DNA from: Flavobacterium ginsengisoli
Lineage (GTDB): Bacteria; Bacteroidota; Bacteroidia; Flavobacteriales; Flavobacteriaceae
DNA length: 64,000 nucleotides
Assembly (NCBI RefSeq): GCF_029625315.1
Contig: NZ_CP121110.1
Location: forward strand, 4,632,501-4,696,500
Direction: 5' to 3'
This document shows, one piece after another, positions 1 through 8,119 of this stretch (positions are counted from its first letter, which is position 1; every line of letters begins with the position of its first letter). The notes under the pieces were generated by a model that did not search any database, had not been told where the DNA came from, and saw nothing but the letters and a program-made list of their open reading frames with translations. The translations under genes and the position numbers were made by a program.

Positions 1-636
1 AGGCATGATATCATCCAATTGACGTAAACGAGGTAAGCTTAAGTCCATAATTGTAACCTGAGCACCTAATCCAGCGACCATTTTAGCGACTTGAGTTCCT
101 ACGATTCCTCCACCTAAAACCAATACTTTTGCTGGTGGAACACCTGGAACACCGCCTAAAAGAATTCCTCTTCCTTTTAATGGTTTTTCAAGATATTTTG
201 CTCCTTGCTGAATTGCCATACGACCAGCAACTTCAGACATTGGCACTAGTAATGGTAAACTTCTGTCTGTTTTTTCTACAGTTTCGTAAGCTAAACAAAC
301 AGCTCCTTTTTCTAACATTGCATGCGTTAATTCTTCTGAAGAAGCAAAGTGGAAATAGGTGAATAACAATTGATCTTTCTTGATTAATGGGTATTCAGAT
401 GCAATTGGTTCTTTTACTTTAATGATCATTTCAGCAATAGCGTAAACTTCTTCAATCGTTGGTAAAACAATCGCACCAGCTTCTGCATATTCTGCATCAG
501 CAAAACCACTTCCTAAACCAGCTGTAGCTTGAACATAAACTGTATGTCCGTGTTTTTTCATTTCAGAAACACCTGCAGGAGTTAAGGCAACTCTGTTTTC
601 ATTATTTTTTATTTCTTTAGGAACACCTATTATCAT
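1..636 (-). CDS. ald: Alanine dehydrogenase, N-terminal 212 codons (cut by window edge)
   Basis: The minus-strand frame from the ATG at 634-636 runs open to base 1. It begins [18 protein letters not shown], the classic start of the alanine dehydrogenase / transhydrogenase family, which interconverts L-alanine and pyruvate with NAD. Also visible are the substrate-binding FHFASSEEL region (about residue 97), a conserved MSEVAGRMA segment (about residue 136) and the nucleotide-binding [10 protein letters not shown] turn (about residue 173). The family is about 370 residues, so roughly 160 lie outside the window. An Lrp/AsnC gene is divergent from it, the usual arrangement for local control. A -7-like TAGATTTG lies at 674-681 on this strand. 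Confidence 0.93.
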   Translation of the reverse strand, partial: MIIGVPKEIKNNENRVALTPAGVSEMKKHGHTVYVQATAGLGSGFADAEYAEAGAIVLPTIEEVYAIAEMIIKVKEPIASEYPLIKKDQLLFTYFHFASSEELTHAMLEKGAVCLAYETVEKTDRSLPLLVPMSEVAGRMAIQQGAKYLEKPLKGRGILLGGVPGVPPAKVLVLGGGIVGTQVAKMVAGLGAQVTIMDLSLPRLRQLDDIMP

Positions 637-673
637 TTTGTTATATTTTTTTGTTTTTATTGAAATTGTTTTA

Positions 674-681
674 CAAATCTA
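674..681 (-). promoter_or_regulatory. Putative flavobacterial -7 element (TAGATTTG) for ald
   Basis: TAGATTTG matches TAnnTTTG and lies about 38 bases upstream of the ald ATG. No convincing -33 TTTG is visible at normal spacing, so this is a half-supported promoter. Confidence 0.4.
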
Positions 682-749
682 CAGATAGAGAATAAATTAT
701 GGTTTAATGCTTTATAAATAAGAAAATATTATTTTATTTTTTATTTTTA

Positions 750-764
750 CAGAAAAATATTCTG
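750..764. promoter_or_regulatory. Near-palindrome CAGAAAAATATTCTG, candidate Lrp/AsnC operator
   Basis: The 15-base element has matching arms (CAGAA / TTCTG, with further internal symmetry) and sits in the 201-bp gap between divergent ald and the Lrp-type gene. Lrp/AsnC proteins bind short AT-rich palindromes in exactly such gaps. Assignment to this regulator is inference from position and symmetry. Confidence 0.4.
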
Positions 765-837
765 TTTTGAAGTGGAATTGATTCTTCAAAAAGAAAAAAT
801 GACTAAATCGGACTAATTTTAATAAAACGTTTTCGTT

Positions 838-1296
838 ATGGCTTTAGATGAAATTGACAAAAAAATACTACGTCTTTTACAAGAAGACGCGCACTACACA
901 TTAAAAGACATTGCAAACAAAATAAATCTGTCTTTGACTCCTGTTCATGATCGAGTGAAACGTCTTGAAAAAGATGGCATTATAGAGAAATATGTGACTA
1001 TTTTAGATAAGAAAAAACTTGGAAATAATTTGACAGTTTATTGCCAGGTTACATTGACAAAACAGACTTATGATACTTCGGAAGGGTTTAATCAGTCGAT
1101 TTTGAATTTACCGGAGGTTGTCGAATGTAATTATGTTTCAGGAAACTTTGATTATATGCTGAAAATCATAATTCCAGACATGGAAAGTTATCATCATTTT
1201 CACCAAAAAAAATTATCTATTCTTCCTGAGGTTTCTCTAATAAATACCGTTTTTGTGATTTCGGAGGTTAAAAGCACAACAGTTCTTCCTATTTAA
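838..1296 (+). CDS. Lrp/AsnC family transcriptional regulator
   Basis: The 152-residue protein has the family architecture. An N-terminal winged HTH (residues about 4-60; LLQEDAHYTLKDIANKINLS, then the recognition helix LTPVHDRVKRLEKDGII) is followed by a RAM/effector-binding domain (about 70-145) containing the typical 'VVECNYVSGNFDYMLKI' pattern. Such proteins bind amino acids and regulate their metabolism. Placed head-to-head with alanine dehydrogenase across 201 bp, it most likely controls ald and itself in response to alanine or a related amino acid; that target is inferred. The ATG at 838 follows an A/T-rich leader without a clear Shine-Dalgarno site, as is normal in this phylum. Confidence 0.92.
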   Translation: MALDEIDKKILRLLQEDAHYTLKDIANKINLSLTPVHDRVKRLEKDGIIEKYVTILDKKKLGNNLTVYCQVTLTKQTYDTSEGFNQSILNLPEVVECNYVSGNFDYMLKIIIPDMESYHHFHQKKLSILPEVSLINTVFVISEVKSTTVLPI

Positions 1297-1306
1297 AGTA
1301 AAACAA

Positions 1307-1335
1307 AAAACCATCAAGAAGATCCTGATGGTTTT
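1307..1335. terminator. Bidirectional rho-independent terminator
   Basis: AAAACCATCA pairs with TGATGGTTTT around a 9-base loop, with A and T tracts on both flanks. It lies between the convergent ends of the Lrp-type gene and the GAPDH gene. Confidence 0.8.
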
Positions 1336-1360
1336 AAGAAAAAAAGTTAGTTTGGTTGAA

Positions 1361-2809
1361 TTAATAATAAGTATAACGTCTTACTTTGGCAATATATTTT
1401 GCTAAGCGAATTACTTGATGGCTGTAACCATATTCGTTATCGTACCAAATATAAAGTACTATATTTTTTCCATCCTTTGAAACAATCGTTGCGTTGCTGT
1501 CATAAATAGATGGAGCAGATGTTCCAACGATATCAGATGAAACTAGTTCGTTATTTAAAGAATATTTTATTTGCTCTACAAGTTCTCCTTCTAGAGCATA
1601 TTTCTTCATAATTTTATTGATTGCTGTAATAGATGTAGGTTTCTTAACTTCTAAATTTAAAACTACAAGAGATCCATTTGGAACGGGAACTCGAATAGCA
1701 TTTGAAGTTAGTTTGCCTTCTAATGATGGTAAAGCTTTCGCGACAGCACTTCCTGCGCCAGTTTCGGTAATTACCATATTTAAAGCAGCGGCTCTCCCAC
1801 GACGGTATTTTTTATGCATGTTATCAACCAAATTTTGGTCATTGGTGTAAGCATGAATTGTTTCTAAATGCCCTTTAACAACTCCAAGAGTTTCTTCAAC
1901 AACTTTTAGAATTGGAGTAATGGCATTTGTTGTGCAAGATGCGACCGAAAAAATATTTACTTCGTCGGGATTAAAATCGTTATGATTAACACCATGTACA
2001 ATATTTGGAACTCCTTTTCCTGGAGCAGTCAGTAAAACTTTACTAGCTCCGTTTGAAGTTAAATGTCTTTTTAATGCTTCTTCGGTTGTAAATGCTCCAG
2101 TATTATCAATTACTAAAGCATCATTTATTCCGTGTGCGGCATAATCGATTTCTTCTGGTGAATTTGCTGTAATGATATGAACCGTTGTTCCGTTTATAAT
2201 TAAGGCATTATTTTTAGCATCGGCTATTACAGATCCTTGAAAATCTCCATGAATGGAGTCATATCGCAATAGAGAAGCTCGTTTCTCTAAGCTCGTTGCA
2301 TCGTTTTTATCGCGTGTTACAATTGCTCTCAGGCGCAATTGATTTCCTTTTCCAGTTTTCGACATTAGCTCTCTCGCTAATAAACGTCCGATTCTTCCAA
2401 AACCATATAAAACAACATCTTTTGGTTGAATCTCTTTTGAGGATTTTGCTTTTTTCAGCTTATCTATAACAAAATATCTTGCATCTGGATATCTTTCATC
2501 CTCTAGGCGATACTCATAAGTAAGTTTTCCTAAATCTATTTTTGCTGGCGGAAGGTCTAATGATAAGACAACTCTTGCGATTTCAACCGAATCAAAAATG
2601 GTGATTGGTTTGCCTACAAATTCTCCAGCATATTGATGAAGATTGATAATATCGCTAACGTTTTTATCCAATAATTGATTTTTGAATAAAACCATTTCGA
2701 TTGATTTGTCATACCATAAATCGCTTATGATTTTAATTAATTCGACGCCGGCTTTTCTTCGGTCGACTTGTAAGGATACCTCTTTTTGGTACAATGATTT
2801 GTTACTCAT
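1361..2809 (-). CDS. Glyceraldehyde-3-phosphate dehydrogenase, long Bacteroidota type
   Basis: This 482-residue protein catalyses NAD(P)-dependent interconversion of glyceraldehyde-3-phosphate and 1,3-bisphosphoglycerate. Residues 1-130 form an extension absent from the usual 330-residue enzyme. The Rossmann GFGRIGR motif is at 136-142, the catalytic Cys is C292 in ASCTTN, and the catalytic His is H319 in ETIHAYTND; the C-terminus keeps the WYDNEYGYS motif. All active-site residues are therefore present. The N-terminal extension is a known feature of a second GAPDH in Bacteroidota. Its physiological direction (glycolytic or gluconeogenic) cannot be read from sequence. It is monocistronic, bounded by a shared terminator downstream and its own -7 element upstream. 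Confidence 0.92.
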   Translation of the reverse strand: MSNKSLYQKEVSLQVDRRKAGVELIKIISDLWYDKSIEMVLFKNQLLDKNVSDIINLHQYAGEFVGKPITIFDSVEIARVVLSLDLPPAKIDLGKLTYEYRLEDERYPDARYFVIDKLKKAKSSKEIQPKDVVLYGFGRIGRLLARELMSKTGKGNQLRLRAIVTRDKNDATSLEKRASLLRYDSIHGDFQGSVIADAKNNALIINGTTVHIITANSPEEIDYAAHGINDALVIDNTGAFTTEEALKRHLTSNGASKVLLTAPGKGVPNIVHGVNHNDFNPDEVNIFSVASCTTNAITPILKVVEETLGVVKGHLETIHAYTNDQNLVDNMHKKYRRGRAAALNMVITETGAGSAVAKALPSLEGKLTSNAIRVPVPNGSLVVLNLEVKKPTSITAINKIMKKYALEGELVEQIKYSLNNELVSSDIVGTSAPSIYDSNATIVSKDGKNIVLYIWYDNEYGYSHQVIRLAKYIAKVRRYTYY

Positions 2810-2849
2810 AATTGAAAAAATAAAATGCTCACTATTTTAAAATTTTGCG

Positions 2850-2857
2850 CAAAAGTA
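2850..2857 (-). promoter_or_regulatory. -7 element TACTTTTG for the GAPDH gene
   Basis: A perfect TAnnTTTG match on the minus strand, about 40 bases upstream of the GAPDH ATG. No -33 TTTG at standard spacing is evident. Confidence 0.5.
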
Positions 2858-2906
2858 TCTATTTCAATCGATTTCGTAAACTATTTTAGCATTTATTTTT
2901 GAAAAT

Positions 2907-2943
2907 AAAAAAGCCACCTTAATTTTCTTAAAATGGCTTTTTT
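2907..2943 (-). terminator. Rho-independent terminator downstream of the DegP-type gene
   Basis: AAAAAAGCCA and TGGCTTTTTT form a stem with a run of T on either strand, about 70 bases after the protease stop codon. A second imperfect inverted repeat (AGTTTTCA / TGAAAACT) lies between it and the stop codon at 2960-2995. Confidence 0.75.
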
Positions 2944-3012
2944 GAAGTTTTTAGTCTCGGTCGCAGTTTTCAGTTTTTTTGATTCTTGAAAACTGTCACT
3001 GCAAACAGCGAC

Positions 3013-4413
3013 TTAGATTATAATTCTGAAAATCTCTCCATTTCTGTTGATCATTTCAATTCTTACGCTTTGTCCTTCGTCTTTTTTGCTTAAAAGTTTA
3101 GAAACAGTTTCAACATTTGTTGCTTTTACATTATCAATGCTAAGAATAATATTTCCTAGTAATTCGTTTTGATATTGCATTAAATTCTCATTGCTGATGT
3201 TTTTAATTTTAACACCATAATCAATTCTGAATTTTTTCTTGTCAGTAGCATCAATGTTTTCTAATTCGATTCCTTTAAATTCGGCACTGTAAAACTCATT
3301 TTTGCTTAAAGTTACAGGAACCGTTTTGGTTTTTCCTTCTTTAATATAAGTTACTTTTACAACATCGTTTGGACGTTTTGTATTGATATAACCCGATAAA
3401 TCAGCATAAGTTGCAATATTTTGATCATCCAGTTTTACAATAATATCTCCTTTTGTTAAACCAGCTTTTTCTGCTCCTGAGTTTTTAGAAACTCTATTAA
3501 TATAGAATCCTTGTGTTTCTGTTACTCCCAATTCTTTAGAAGCAGTTGCATTCAATTCGCCTCCTTCAACGCCAAGAATGCCTCTTTGGACATTTCCATA
3601 TTCCATGATGTCCTCAATAATTTTGCGAGCAATATTAGAAGGAACAGCAAAAGAATATCCAACATAAGAACCCGTCATAGAAGAAATCATCGTATTAATT
3701 CCAATTAATTCTCCTCTTGCATTTACTAACGCTCCACCGCTATTACCTGGGTTTACCGCAGCATCAGTTTGTATGAAAGATTGGATTCCGCTTTGGTCTA
3801 AATTTCTGGCTTTTGCCGAAACAATTCCTGCAGTTACTGTTGAAGTTAAATTATACGGGTTTCCAACTGCCAATACCCATTCTCCAACTTTCACATTATC
3901 AGAATTGGCAAAAGCGGTGTAAGGAAGTTTTTCATCGGCATTGATTTTTAAAAGAGCAATGTCCATTTTAGAATCTGTACCAATTAACTTCGCTTTGTAT
4001 GATTTTTTATTGTTTAAAGTAATTTCAATTTCTGTCGCGTCTTTAATTACGTGATTGTTAGTCACAATGTATCCGTCTTCAGAAATAATTACACCAGAAC
4101 CAGTTCCTACTTGTTCTTGCTGTTGCTGTCCGCCATATCCGTAGAAAAACTCAAGCATCGGATTGCTTACAGTTCTTCTTGAGACATTTTTTACGTGAAC
4201 AACAGTATGTACCGTTTTGTCTGCGGCTTCGGTAAAATCTAATGTTTCAGCACCTAAACCAACATTTTTTCCATAAGAGTTAGGGGCAAGAGTTACAACA
4301 GAATTTCCTTTTCCAAAAAAAGAATTGTTGCTTTCAAATAATAACTTGTAAGCACCAAGAGTAATAGCACCACTTAACAATGACACTAAAAATAAGGCTG
4401 AAAATCTTTTCAT
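3013..4413 (-). CDS. DegP/HtrA family periplasmic serine protease
   Basis: The 466-residue protein has an N-terminal membrane or signal segment (residues about 5-25), a trypsin-like domain and two PDZ domains (about 270-360 and 385-466). The catalytic triad is intact: His121 in VTNNHVI, Asp151 in SKMDIALL and Ser225 in NPGNSGGALV. HtrA/DegP proteases degrade or refold damaged envelope proteins; which paralogue (DegP, DegQ or DegS-like) this is cannot be decided. A Gly/Gln stretch (GYGGQQQQEQ) precedes the protease core. The gene stands alone, with a terminator downstream and the dapF promoter region upstream. Confidence 0.93.
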   Translation of the reverse strand: MKRFSALFLVSLLSGAITLGAYKLLFESNNSFFGKGNSVVTLAPNSYGKNVGLGAETLDFTEAADKTVHTVVHVKNVSRRTVSNPMLEFFYGYGGQQQQEQVGTGSGVIISEDGYIVTNNHVIKDATEIEITLNNKKSYKAKLIGTDSKMDIALLKINADEKLPYTAFANSDNVKVGEWVLAVGNPYNLTSTVTAGIVSAKARNLDQSGIQSFIQTDAAVNPGNSGGALVNARGELIGINTMISSMTGSYVGYSFAVPSNIARKIIEDIMEYGNVQRGILGVEGGELNATASKELGVTETQGFYINRVSKNSGAEKAGLTKGDIIVKLDDQNIATYADLSGYINTKRPNDVVKVTYIKEGKTKTVPVTLSKNEFYSAEFKGIELENIDATDKKKFRIDYGVKIKNISNENLMQYQNELLGNIILSIDNVKATNVETVSKLLSKKDEGQSVRIEMINRNGEIFRIII

Positions 4414-4547
4414 ATTAGAATTTGTAATTAAGTTATTAGAATTTAAGTTTCATGTTTTATTTAACGTAAAATTACTTCAAAAAATTATTTGGAAAAACGG
4501 TTTAACTCTCTTTAACAATGATTAACATTTCATTAATTAATAGTTCG

Positions 4548-4555
4548 TACTTTTG
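4548..4555 (+). promoter_or_regulatory. -7 element TACTTTTG upstream of dapF
   Basis: An exact TAnnTTTG sequence 19 bases before the dapF ATG at 4575, in the 161-bp gap divergent from the DegP-type gene. No -33 TTTG at normal spacing was found. Confidence 0.5.
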
Positions 4556-4574
4556 TATTTCTAACAACTAAAAA

Positions 4575-5358
4575 ATGCAAGTAGAATTTTATAAATATCA
4601 AGGTACAGGAAATGATTTTGTAATGATTGATAACCGTACAAATTTCTTTCCAAAAGACGATGTAAAACTTATTGAACGTCTGTGTGACAGACGTTTCGGA
4701 ATTGGAGCTGATGGATTAATTCTTTTAGAAAATGATACCGAAACCGATTTTAGAATGGTGTATTACAACTCTGATGGAAACCAAAGTTCAATGTGTGGAA
4801 ATGGTGGTCGTTGTCTTGTTGCTTTCGCTAATCAATTGGGAGTAATTGATGATAAAACGACTTTTATTGCAACAGACGGATTACATCATGCTTCTGTTAA
4901 TGCAGATTCAATCGTTTCGTTGCAAATGATTGATGTGAACGAAATTCAGAAAAAAGATTCTTATACTTTCCTAAATACTGGTTCGCCTCACCATGTTCAA
5001 ATTGTAGACGATTTGGAACATTATAATGTAAAAGAAAACGGAGCAGACAATTCGTTACGGTGAATTGTATGGTGAAAAAGGCGACAATGTAAACTTTGTA
5101 AAAAAAGTAGATAACGATACTTTTTCTTTAAGAACATACGAAAGAGGTGTTGAAGACGAAACTCTTGCTTGCGGAACTGGCGCGACTGCAGTAGCGATTG
5201 CTATGAACGCAATTGGCGAAACAGATAAAACTTCAATAAACTTAAATGTTGAAGGTGGAAAACTTGTCGTTTCTTTTGATAAAGATAATGATGGTTATAC
5301 CAATGTTTTCTTGACAGGACCTGCGAAATTTGTATTTAAAGGAACAATCGAGATTTAA
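4575..5358 (+). CDS. dapF: Diaminopimelate epimerase, with +1 frameshift at 5043-5050
   Basis: DapF converts LL- to meso-diaminopimelate for lysine and peptidoglycan synthesis. The first reading frame (4575-5063) holds the N-terminal lobe, including GTGNDFVMID and the catalytic thiol in MCGNGGRCL (about residue 73). The second frame (up to 5358) holds the other lobe with the second active-site cysteine in ETLACGTGATA. At 5043-5052 the sequence reads GCAGACAATT. Removing one base restores continuous family sequence (GAAIRYGELYGEKG). Since dapF is normally essential, a sequence error is more likely than a pseudogene. The gene begins a short run with an acetyltransferase and mltG. The total corrected length, about 260 residues, is normal. 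Confidence 0.9.
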
Positions 5359-5370
5359 ATCTAAAATTGA

Positions 5371-5904
5371 ATGATAACTTTAAAAGGCGATTCTATTTAT
5401 TTGCGTGCACTCGAACCTCAAGATTTAGAGTTCATTTATTCTATAGAAAATGATGAGAATATCTGGGAAGTTAGTAACACGCAAACTCCATACAGCCGTT
5501 TTTTGATTAAACAATATTTAGAAAATGCCCACCAAGATATTTATGAGGCAAAACAACTTCGTTTGGCAATTTGTCAAGATGAAGATTTTCCTGCAATTGG
5601 ATTGATTGATTTGTTTGAATTTGATCCTAGAAATAATAGGGCAGGTATTGGTATTGTAATTCAGAAAGAAGAAAATCAAGGTAAAAATATTGGTTCTGAG
5701 GCTTTAGAACTTTTAATTAATTATTCTTTTACCAATTTAAATCTACATCAATTGTATGCAAATATTGGCGTACAAAATGTAGCGAGTATTGCACTTTTTA
5801 CTAAATTTGGTTTTAAGAAAATCGGAATAAAAAAAGACTGGATTTTGTATCATAATCATTATCATGATGAAGCAATTTTTCAGCTAATTAATAAACAAAT
5901 TTAA
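5371..5904 (+). CDS. GNAT family N-acetyltransferase (RimJ/RimL-like)
   Basis: A 177-residue single-domain GNAT protein. It starts ITLKGDSIYLRALEPQDLEF, the usual RimJ/RimL opening. The acetyl-CoA binding loop is QKEENQGKNIGSEAL (about residues 99-113), and the C-terminal 'ASIALFTKFGFKKIG' motif is typical. Proteins of this group acetylate N-termini or small amines; the substrate is unknown. It lies 12 bp after dapF and 10 bp before mltG and is probably co-transcribed with them. Confidence 0.85.
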   Translation: MITLKGDSIYLRALEPQDLEFIYSIENDENIWEVSNTQTPYSRFLIKQYLENAHQDIYEAKQLRLAICQDEDFPAIGLIDLFEFDPRNNRAGIGIVIQKEENQGKNIGSEALELLINYSFTNLNLHQLYANIGVQNVASIALFTKFGFKKIGIKKDWILYHNHYHDEAIFQLINKQI

Positions 5905-5914
5905 ACTTTAAGCT

Positions 5915-6955
5915 TTGAGTCTAAAAAAAATAATCACAATAACTGCAGTAGCCATAATTTCAGCTTTATTGATTTATGGTTTTATTTTAATCAGTAGAAT
6001 TTTTAGTTCTAACACTAAATTTGAAGAAAAAGAAGTCTACGTTTACGTGCCTACAGATGCGAATTACACTGATGTAAAAAAGATTTTGGCACCTTACATA
6101 AAAAACTTTGACAACTTTGAAATGGTTGCTGAAAAAAGAGATTATCCGCAAAATGTAAAATCGGGTCGTTTTCTTTTGAAAAAAGACATGAACAATATTG
6201 ACTTAGTACGAGCAATGCGTTCTAACATTCCTGTAAAATTAGTTTTTAACAATCAAGAGCGCTTAGAAAATTTTGCTGGAAGAATAGGCAAAGAAATCGA
6301 AGCGGATAGTTTGTCTTTAATGAAAGCCATCAAAGATTCTACTTTCTTAGCAACAAACGGATTTAACGAAGAAAATGTTTTTGCAATGTTTATTCCTAAT
6401 ACTTATGAAATTTATTGGAATACTTCCGCTGAAAAGTTTCGTGATAAAATGATTAAAGAATATCACAATTTCTGGACGGCAGATAGAATCGCTAAAGCAA
6501 AAGCACAAGGTTTAACCCTGGTTCAAGCTACTATTTTAGCTTCAATTGTCCATAAAGAATCAGTTAAAAAAGACGAAAGACCTCGTATTGCTGGTGTTTA
6601 TTTAAACCGTTTGCGTTTAGAAATGCCATTACAAGCAGATCCAACAGTCATTTATGCTTTAAAATTAAGAGACAACGATTTTGATCAAGTTATTAAACGA
6701 GTTTTTTATAATGATTTGGTAATGAGATCTCCATATAATACTTATGTAAATAAAGGACTTCCTCCAGGACCAATTGCAATGCCTGATATTACAGCTTTAG
6801 AAGCAGTTTTAAACCCAGAAAAGAACGATTATATCTATTTCTGTGCAAGTGTTGATCGTTTCGGATATCATGAATTTGTCGCAACACTAGCAGAACATAA
6901 TGTAAATGCAAAAAAATATTCAGACTGGATTGCAAGTCAAGGAGTAACAAGATAA
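5915..6955 (+). CDS. mltG: Endolytic murein transglycosylase (MltG/YceG family)
   Basis: The 346-residue protein has one N-terminal membrane helix (residues about 8-30) and a periplasmic YceG domain. MltG cleaves nascent glycan strands and limits their length. Motifs seen include the catalytic-region ILASIVHKESVKKDERPRIAGV (Glu within HKES, about residue 218), then LQADPTVIYAL and the C-terminal NTYVNKGLPPGPIAMP. An in-frame TAA at 5909-5911 and no nearby ATG force a TTG start at 5915; an internal Met start would delete the membrane anchor. The gene follows the acetyltransferase by 10 bp, consistent with coupling. Confidence 0.9.
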   Translation: MSLKKIITITAVAIISALLIYGFILISRIFSSNTKFEEKEVYVYVPTDANYTDVKKILAPYIKNFDNFEMVAEKRDYPQNVKSGRFLLKKDMNNIDLVRAMRSNIPVKLVFNNQERLENFAGRIGKEIEADSLSLMKAIKDSTFLATNGFNEENVFAMFIPNTYEIYWNTSAEKFRDKMIKEYHNFWTADRIAKAKAQGLTLVQATILASIVHKESVKKDERPRIAGVYLNRLRLEMPLQADPTVIYALKLRDNDFDQVIKRVFYNDLVMRSPYNTYVNKGLPPGPIAMPDITALEAVLNPEKNDYIYFCASVDRFGYHEFVATLAEHNVNAKKYSDWIASQGVTR

Positions 6956-6980
6956 TCTGATTTGTTTAAATAATATTAGA

Positions 6981-7010
6981 AAACCGAAGTCAATTTTGCT
7001 TCGGTTTTTT
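6981..7010 (+). terminator. Rho-independent terminator after mltG
   Basis: AAACCGAAG and CTTCGGTTT pair around a 9-base loop and are followed by a T run, starting 25 bases after the mltG stop. Confidence 0.85.
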
Positions 7011-7438
7011 TGTTTTTTTCTGATGTAAAAAAGTCTTTGAAATTGAAAAATTATGAAATTGCTATTTTGTGTATTTTTCGATTTGGCATAATAAAAAAAT
7101 AACCATTTTTTAATGATGAATTTTATAAAATTCGAAAACCACCTTTTCAAAATCTGCATAAAAACTACATTTTTTATGTGGGTTAATTCTTTCTTTTTTG
7201 TAGAAAAAGCTTAAAATTTCTATAAAATGCGATTTTTTTTGACCCAAAATTTCAATTTTTAGAGCTGAAATAAGTCACTTCAAATCTTTCGGAATCCATT
7301 AGTATATCTGGGATGAAAGCGAATTGCGTTTTTAAGTGGTAAATGTTAAAGTGTTGATTTATAGTATATTTTGAAAAGACTTATCTTTGCACCGTAGAAA
7401 TTTCAAGAGGGTGACAGCATCTTGAAGAAAAACAATTT
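7011..7438 (+). promoter_or_regulatory. Long AT-rich leader with a -7 element at 7382-7389
   Basis: No gene is supported in this stretch. TATCTTTG at 7382-7389 fits TAnnTTTG and lies about 50 bases before the next ATG. A perfect 16-base palindrome of A/T-rich sequence, GAATTTTATAAAATTC, is at 7118-7133. It could be an operator, but such palindromes are easy to get by chance at this base composition. Confidence 0.45.
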
Positions 7439-8077
7439 ATGATAAAGAAATGGTATTTTTATGCGAGTTTAGTCGTTATTATTACATTTTTAAGTTTGGG
7501 ATTTATTCCCTCAGAAAAAGAAACCAAACCTTGGTTTTTAATTGAAAAAACAGATGGATCAGAATACATTTTTCCATCAAAAGAAAAAGATGATTATCCA
7601 AACACCAACGTCCCATACACAGGAAATCATCTAATAGGATTTAAAGAAGCAGTAGCTTTTAAAGAATCACAAGGGCAATACAGACTAGTAAATTCTCTTG
7701 GTTATATGGGCAAATATCAATTTGGTTCTAAAGCTTTAAGAGCAATCGGAATTAATGATAATAAAGCCTTTTTAAAAGATCCTGCGCTACAAGAAAAAGC
7801 TTTTATGGCTTTGTTAGCCAAAAACAAATGGATTTTACGTTACGAAATCGAAAAGTATCAAGGTAAAATCATCAGTGGTATTGAAATTACCGAATCTGGA
7901 ATTTTAGTCGCAGCGCATTTAGGTGGTGCAGGTTCTGTAAAGAACTTTTTCAAAAACAAAGGAAGCAGACATTTTAGAGATGCTTTTGGAACTTCTTTGA
8001 AAAGCTATATGAGAGATTTTGCAGGTTACGATCTTTCTTTTATAGAAGCAGATAGTAACGCAACAGTAAACGACTAA
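7439..8077 (+). CDS. Lysozyme-like transglycosylase-fold secreted protein
   Basis: A 212-residue protein with an N-terminal hydrophobic segment (residues about 5-22), so anchored or exported. Residues about 65-190 resemble the lysozyme-like fold of small lytic transglycosylases: IGFKEAVAFKESQGQYRLVNSLGYMGKYQFG carries the expected catalytic Glu (FKES) followed by the GKYQFG motif, and AHLGGAGSVKNF resembles the later helix. A role in peptidoglycan cleavage is likely; the exact family is not certain. It stands alone, with a long upstream gap and a terminator downstream, just after mltG. Confidence 0.65.
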   Translation: MIKKWYFYASLVVIITFLSLGFIPSEKETKPWFLIEKTDGSEYIFPSKEKDDYPNTNVPYTGNHLIGFKEAVAFKESQGQYRLVNSLGYMGKYQFGSKALRAIGINDNKAFLKDPALQEKAFMALLAKNKWILRYEIEKYQGKIISGIEITESGILVAAHLGGAGSVKNFFKNKGSRHFRDAFGTSLKSYMRDFAGYDLSFIEADSNATVND

Positions 8078-8089
8078 ATGAAAAAAAGA

Positions 8090-8114
8090 AAAATCCCTTG
8101 TAAAAAGGGATTTT
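8090..8114. terminator. Bidirectional terminator between convergent genes
   Basis: AAAATCCCTT and AAGGGATTTT pair around a short loop and are flanked by A and T runs. It serves the lysozyme-like gene (+) and mutB (-). Confidence 0.85.
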
Positions 8115-8119
8115 CTTTT

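Noticed and set aside
5043..5052. Programmed ribosomal frameshift in dapF
   Set aside because: The same +1 pattern recurs in unrelated genes at the same pentamer, without a slippery heptamer or stimulatory hairpin, so a sequence error is favoured.
7118..7133. GAATTTTATAAAATTC palindrome as an operator
   Set aside because: Perfect but made of A/T-rich letters in a very AT-rich gap, so chance is sufficient explanation.
6920..7159. 79-codon minus-strand frame after mltG
   Set aside because: Phe/Lys/Ile-rich, overlaps the mltG end and its terminator, no family features; explained by AT-rich base composition.
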